Below are positions 6,939 through 8,100 of a stretch of DNA of 8,100 nt, in pieces. Every line of letters starts with the position of its first letter. Position 1 is the stretch's first letter. Source of the DNA: JBLNDG01 sp050261415 (lineage in GTDB: Bacteria > Bacillota > Clostridia > Lutisporales > Lutisporaceae); the NCBI GenBank assembly GCA_050261415.1, contig JBLNDG010000068.1, forward strand, positions 1-8,100. Direction: 5' to 3'. The position numbers were made by a program, and so were the translations under genes. Under the pieces are notes generated by a model. That model had not been told where the DNA came from, made no database searches, and worked only from the letters and a program-made list of their open reading frames with translations.

Positions 6939-7871
6939 TTACCTAAGTTTGAGTTCTCCTCTAAACACCGATTCCAACGTGGTCATATCATAGTAATTTT
7001 TCTTTTTCAGAATATCAAAAAGCTCGTCACGTTCTGCGGTCATATTATTATAATAATAAGCAAGGCAAAGGTTGGCAGCAACAGACATATCCCTGCTGTC
7101 ATATTTATAGGCCTTTTCTGCATATTCAAGTCCTGCGGCATCCTGGTGCCTTTTGAATTCTAACTTGGCGAGAGCCACATAGGCTTGAGGATGCTCTATA
7201 TTTCTTTCCAACACTTTGTTGCAGCATTCTATTGCTTTTTCATAGTCTCCTGTTTCCCTATAGACTGCAGAAAGATTAAGCAGTGCAGAATTGAAATCCG
7301 GCTGCAAGCTCAGGGCTTTATTGTAATAATTTCCGGCTTCCTTATATTTTCCCATATCGAAGTAAATATTAGCCAGGTAAAATGTCCCCAGTGCATTATT
7401 CCGGTGCTTTACCAGGTATGCTTCCAACTTTTCAGATGTCTTTTCAAGCTCTTCCTGCCCATAAAGCTTTAGGGCTTCCTTAAGTTCATTACTTTCAAAA
7501 TACACTGTGTCCAGCTGCTTAATTATACTGTTTACTTCCTTTGCAAGCCCGGGGGAAACTTCCCGTCCGGCAATCTCCCCAAGCAATTTGCTGCTTTCGC
7601 TGATCCTTTCATTGTGAAAGTATGATACTGCTAATCCGGCAACTATATTCGGAGAATCCGGGTACCTTCCCAGAACCGACTCATACTCTTGAATCGCCGT
7701 TGAATAGCGTTTGGCTTTCTGAGCCTGAACCCCGCGTTCAGATGCGATACCCGCTTTAAATACTGACGGCAGCCCGACCAGTGAGTATATCAATATTGCA
7801 GCCATAAGCAGAAGAAAAACCTTTATCCATATTGACACCGGCCTTCGGAAAGGCATCGACCCGTCGCCCAT
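6939..7871 (-). CDS. Membrane-anchored TPR-repeat protein
   Basis: A 310-residue protein with one N-terminal membrane segment (about 15-38, WIKVFLLLMAAILIYSLVGLPSVF) after a basic stretch (RRP), so the body is probably anchored at the membrane. The remainder is helical tetratricopeptide repeats. One is at about 45-72 (AKRYSTAIQEYESVLGRYP), followed by a helical pair to about 100. There is a charged helical linker at about 108-155. Clear consensus repeats lie at about 158-191 (NALGTFYLANIYFDMGKYKEAGNYYNKALSLQP cut at its key positions), 192-226 (NLSAVYRETGDYEKAIECC) and 227-260, with a degenerate one near the C-terminus. TPR arrays bind proteins. The partner here is unknown, though linkage to lepB suggests an envelope or secretion setting. 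The ATG at 7871 follows a GAGGGGGG stretch, and an ATG at 7856 is a less likely alternative. This is the first gene of the unit, with a promoter just upstream. Confidence 0.85.
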   Translation of the reverse strand: MGDGSMPFRRPVSIWIKVFLLLMAAILIYSLVGLPSVFKAGIASERGVQAQKAKRYSTAIQEYESVLGRYPDSPNIVAGLAVSYFHNERISESSKLLGEIAGREVSPGLAKEVNSIIKQLDTVYFESNELKEALKLYGQEELEKTSEKLEAYLVKHRNNALGTFYLANIYFDMGKYKEAGNYYNKALSLQPDFNSALLNLSAVYRETGDYEKAIECCNKVLERNIEHPQAYVALAKLEFKRHQDAAGLEYAEKAYKYDSRDMSVAANLCLAYYYNNMTAERDELFDILKKKNYYDMTTLESVFRGELKLR

Positions 7872-7902
7872 TCTCCAGCCCCCCTCGCCTTATATATATT
7901 CA

Positions 7903-7931
7903 ATCCTACAATAATTTCCTGTAAATATCAA
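7903..7931 (-). promoter_or_regulatory. Sigma-A-type promoter for the TPR-lepB unit
   Basis: On the minus strand TTGATA (7926-7931) and TAGGAT (7903-7908) are separated by exactly 17 bases, with an A/T-rich stretch just downstream. The start of transcription would fall near 7896, giving a leader of about 25 bases that contains the G-rich ribosome binding site of the TPR gene. The promoter lies between the terminator at 7946-7975 and the gene, so the unit need not depend on transcription coming from the right edge. Confidence 0.6.
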
Positions 7932-7945
7932 CTTTTAAAACAACC

Positions 7946-7975
7946 AAAAAAAGGGCTGTATCAACAACCCTTTTT
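7946..7975 (-). terminator. Intrinsic terminator upstream of the TPR-lepB unit
   Basis: On the minus strand, AAAAAGGGTTGT (7975-7964) pairs with ACAGCCCTTTTT (7959-7948) around a TGAT loop. This gives a 12-position stem with one U-G wobble, ending in seven T. On the plus strand the wobble becomes a C-A mismatch and only five T follow, so minus-strand termination is favoured, although it may work both ways. It would end a transcript entering from the right, either a gene beyond the window or an RNA covering the structured element at 7986-8092. Confidence 0.75.
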
Positions 7976-7985
7976 ATTTATAATG

Positions 7986-8092
7986 CATAGGAAAGTATAA
8001 ATTTCCGATGTGGGCCCACGAAACAAGTTCGTTACACCCACAACATCAATGTAAGGTTTTCCTATGGGAAAACCTCCAGTGTGACACTTTCC
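7986..8092. other. Multi-stem foldable intergenic element, possible structured RNA or palindromic repeat
   Basis: No coding frame is visible here, but inverted repeats are dense. An outer stem pairs GGAAAGT (7990-7996) with ACTTTCC (8086-8092). One internal hairpin pairs AGGTTTTCC (8054-8062) with GGAAAACCT (8067-8075) around a four-base loop. A second hairpin pairs GATGTGGG (8007-8014) with CCCACAACATC (8037-8047, three-base bulge) and is topped by ACGAA (8018-8022) with TTCGT (8028-8032). GTGGGCCCAC (8010-8019) and AGTGTGACACT (8078-8088) are further palindromes. The strand is undecided. On the minus strand the element would be followed by the terminator at 7946-7975, as in a small RNA or leader. 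It could equally be an interspersed palindromic repeat. I do not recognise it as a named RNA family, and it may continue past the window edge. Confidence 0.4.
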
Positions 8093-8100
8093 GTTAAATG

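Noticed and set aside
8010..8019. GTGGGCCCAC as an operator palindrome
   Set aside because: It lies within a larger hairpin arm (8007-8047) and about 80 bases upstream of the nearest predicted promoter. A repressor site is possible but has no independent support.

Overview
The window looks like chromosomal DNA from a low-to-mid GC Gram-positive anaerobe of the class Clostridia. The guess rests on strong AGGAGG-type ribosome binding sites, GTG and TTG starts, a short single-membrane-segment signal peptidase I, and the style of the SbcCD and TPR proteins. It is an inference from sequence style, not a database match. All six supported genes lie on the minus strand, so transcription runs from right to left.

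Right part (about 8100 to 5968): A foldable, gene-free element fills the right edge (7986-8092). It is followed by an intrinsic terminator that reads best on the minus strand (7946-7975), and then by a good sigma-A-type promoter (7903-7931). This promoter should drive a three-gene unit: a membrane-anchored TPR protein (6939-7871), a small membrane protein that looks like an internally shortened metallopeptidase relative (6577-6909), and signal peptidase I (lepB, 6020-6553). The genes are tightly packed, and a strong hairpin with a T run lies six bases past the lepB stop (5966-6014).

Left part (about 5929 to 36): A second promoter region (5892-5929) and a leader of about 90-100 bases precede sbcD (4519-5787) and sbcC (930-4538), which overlap by 20 bases. 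Together they encode the SbcCD (Mre11-Rad50 type) nuclease, which processes hairpins and blocked DNA ends. All key motifs of both subunits are intact, including the zinc-hook CxxC at the middle of SbcC. A membrane-anchored SIMPL-domain protein (125-865) follows 64 bases downstream with its own strong ribosome binding site. A possible terminator lies at 36-75.

Most of the window is ordinary housekeeping content: DNA-end repair, protein secretion and envelope proteins. No phage, IS transposase, CRISPR array, tRNA or rRNA is visible. The parts most worth a second look are the multi-stem element at the right edge, the small membrane protein that seems to have lost its HExxH segment, and a possible 23-codon reading frame in the sbcD leader.
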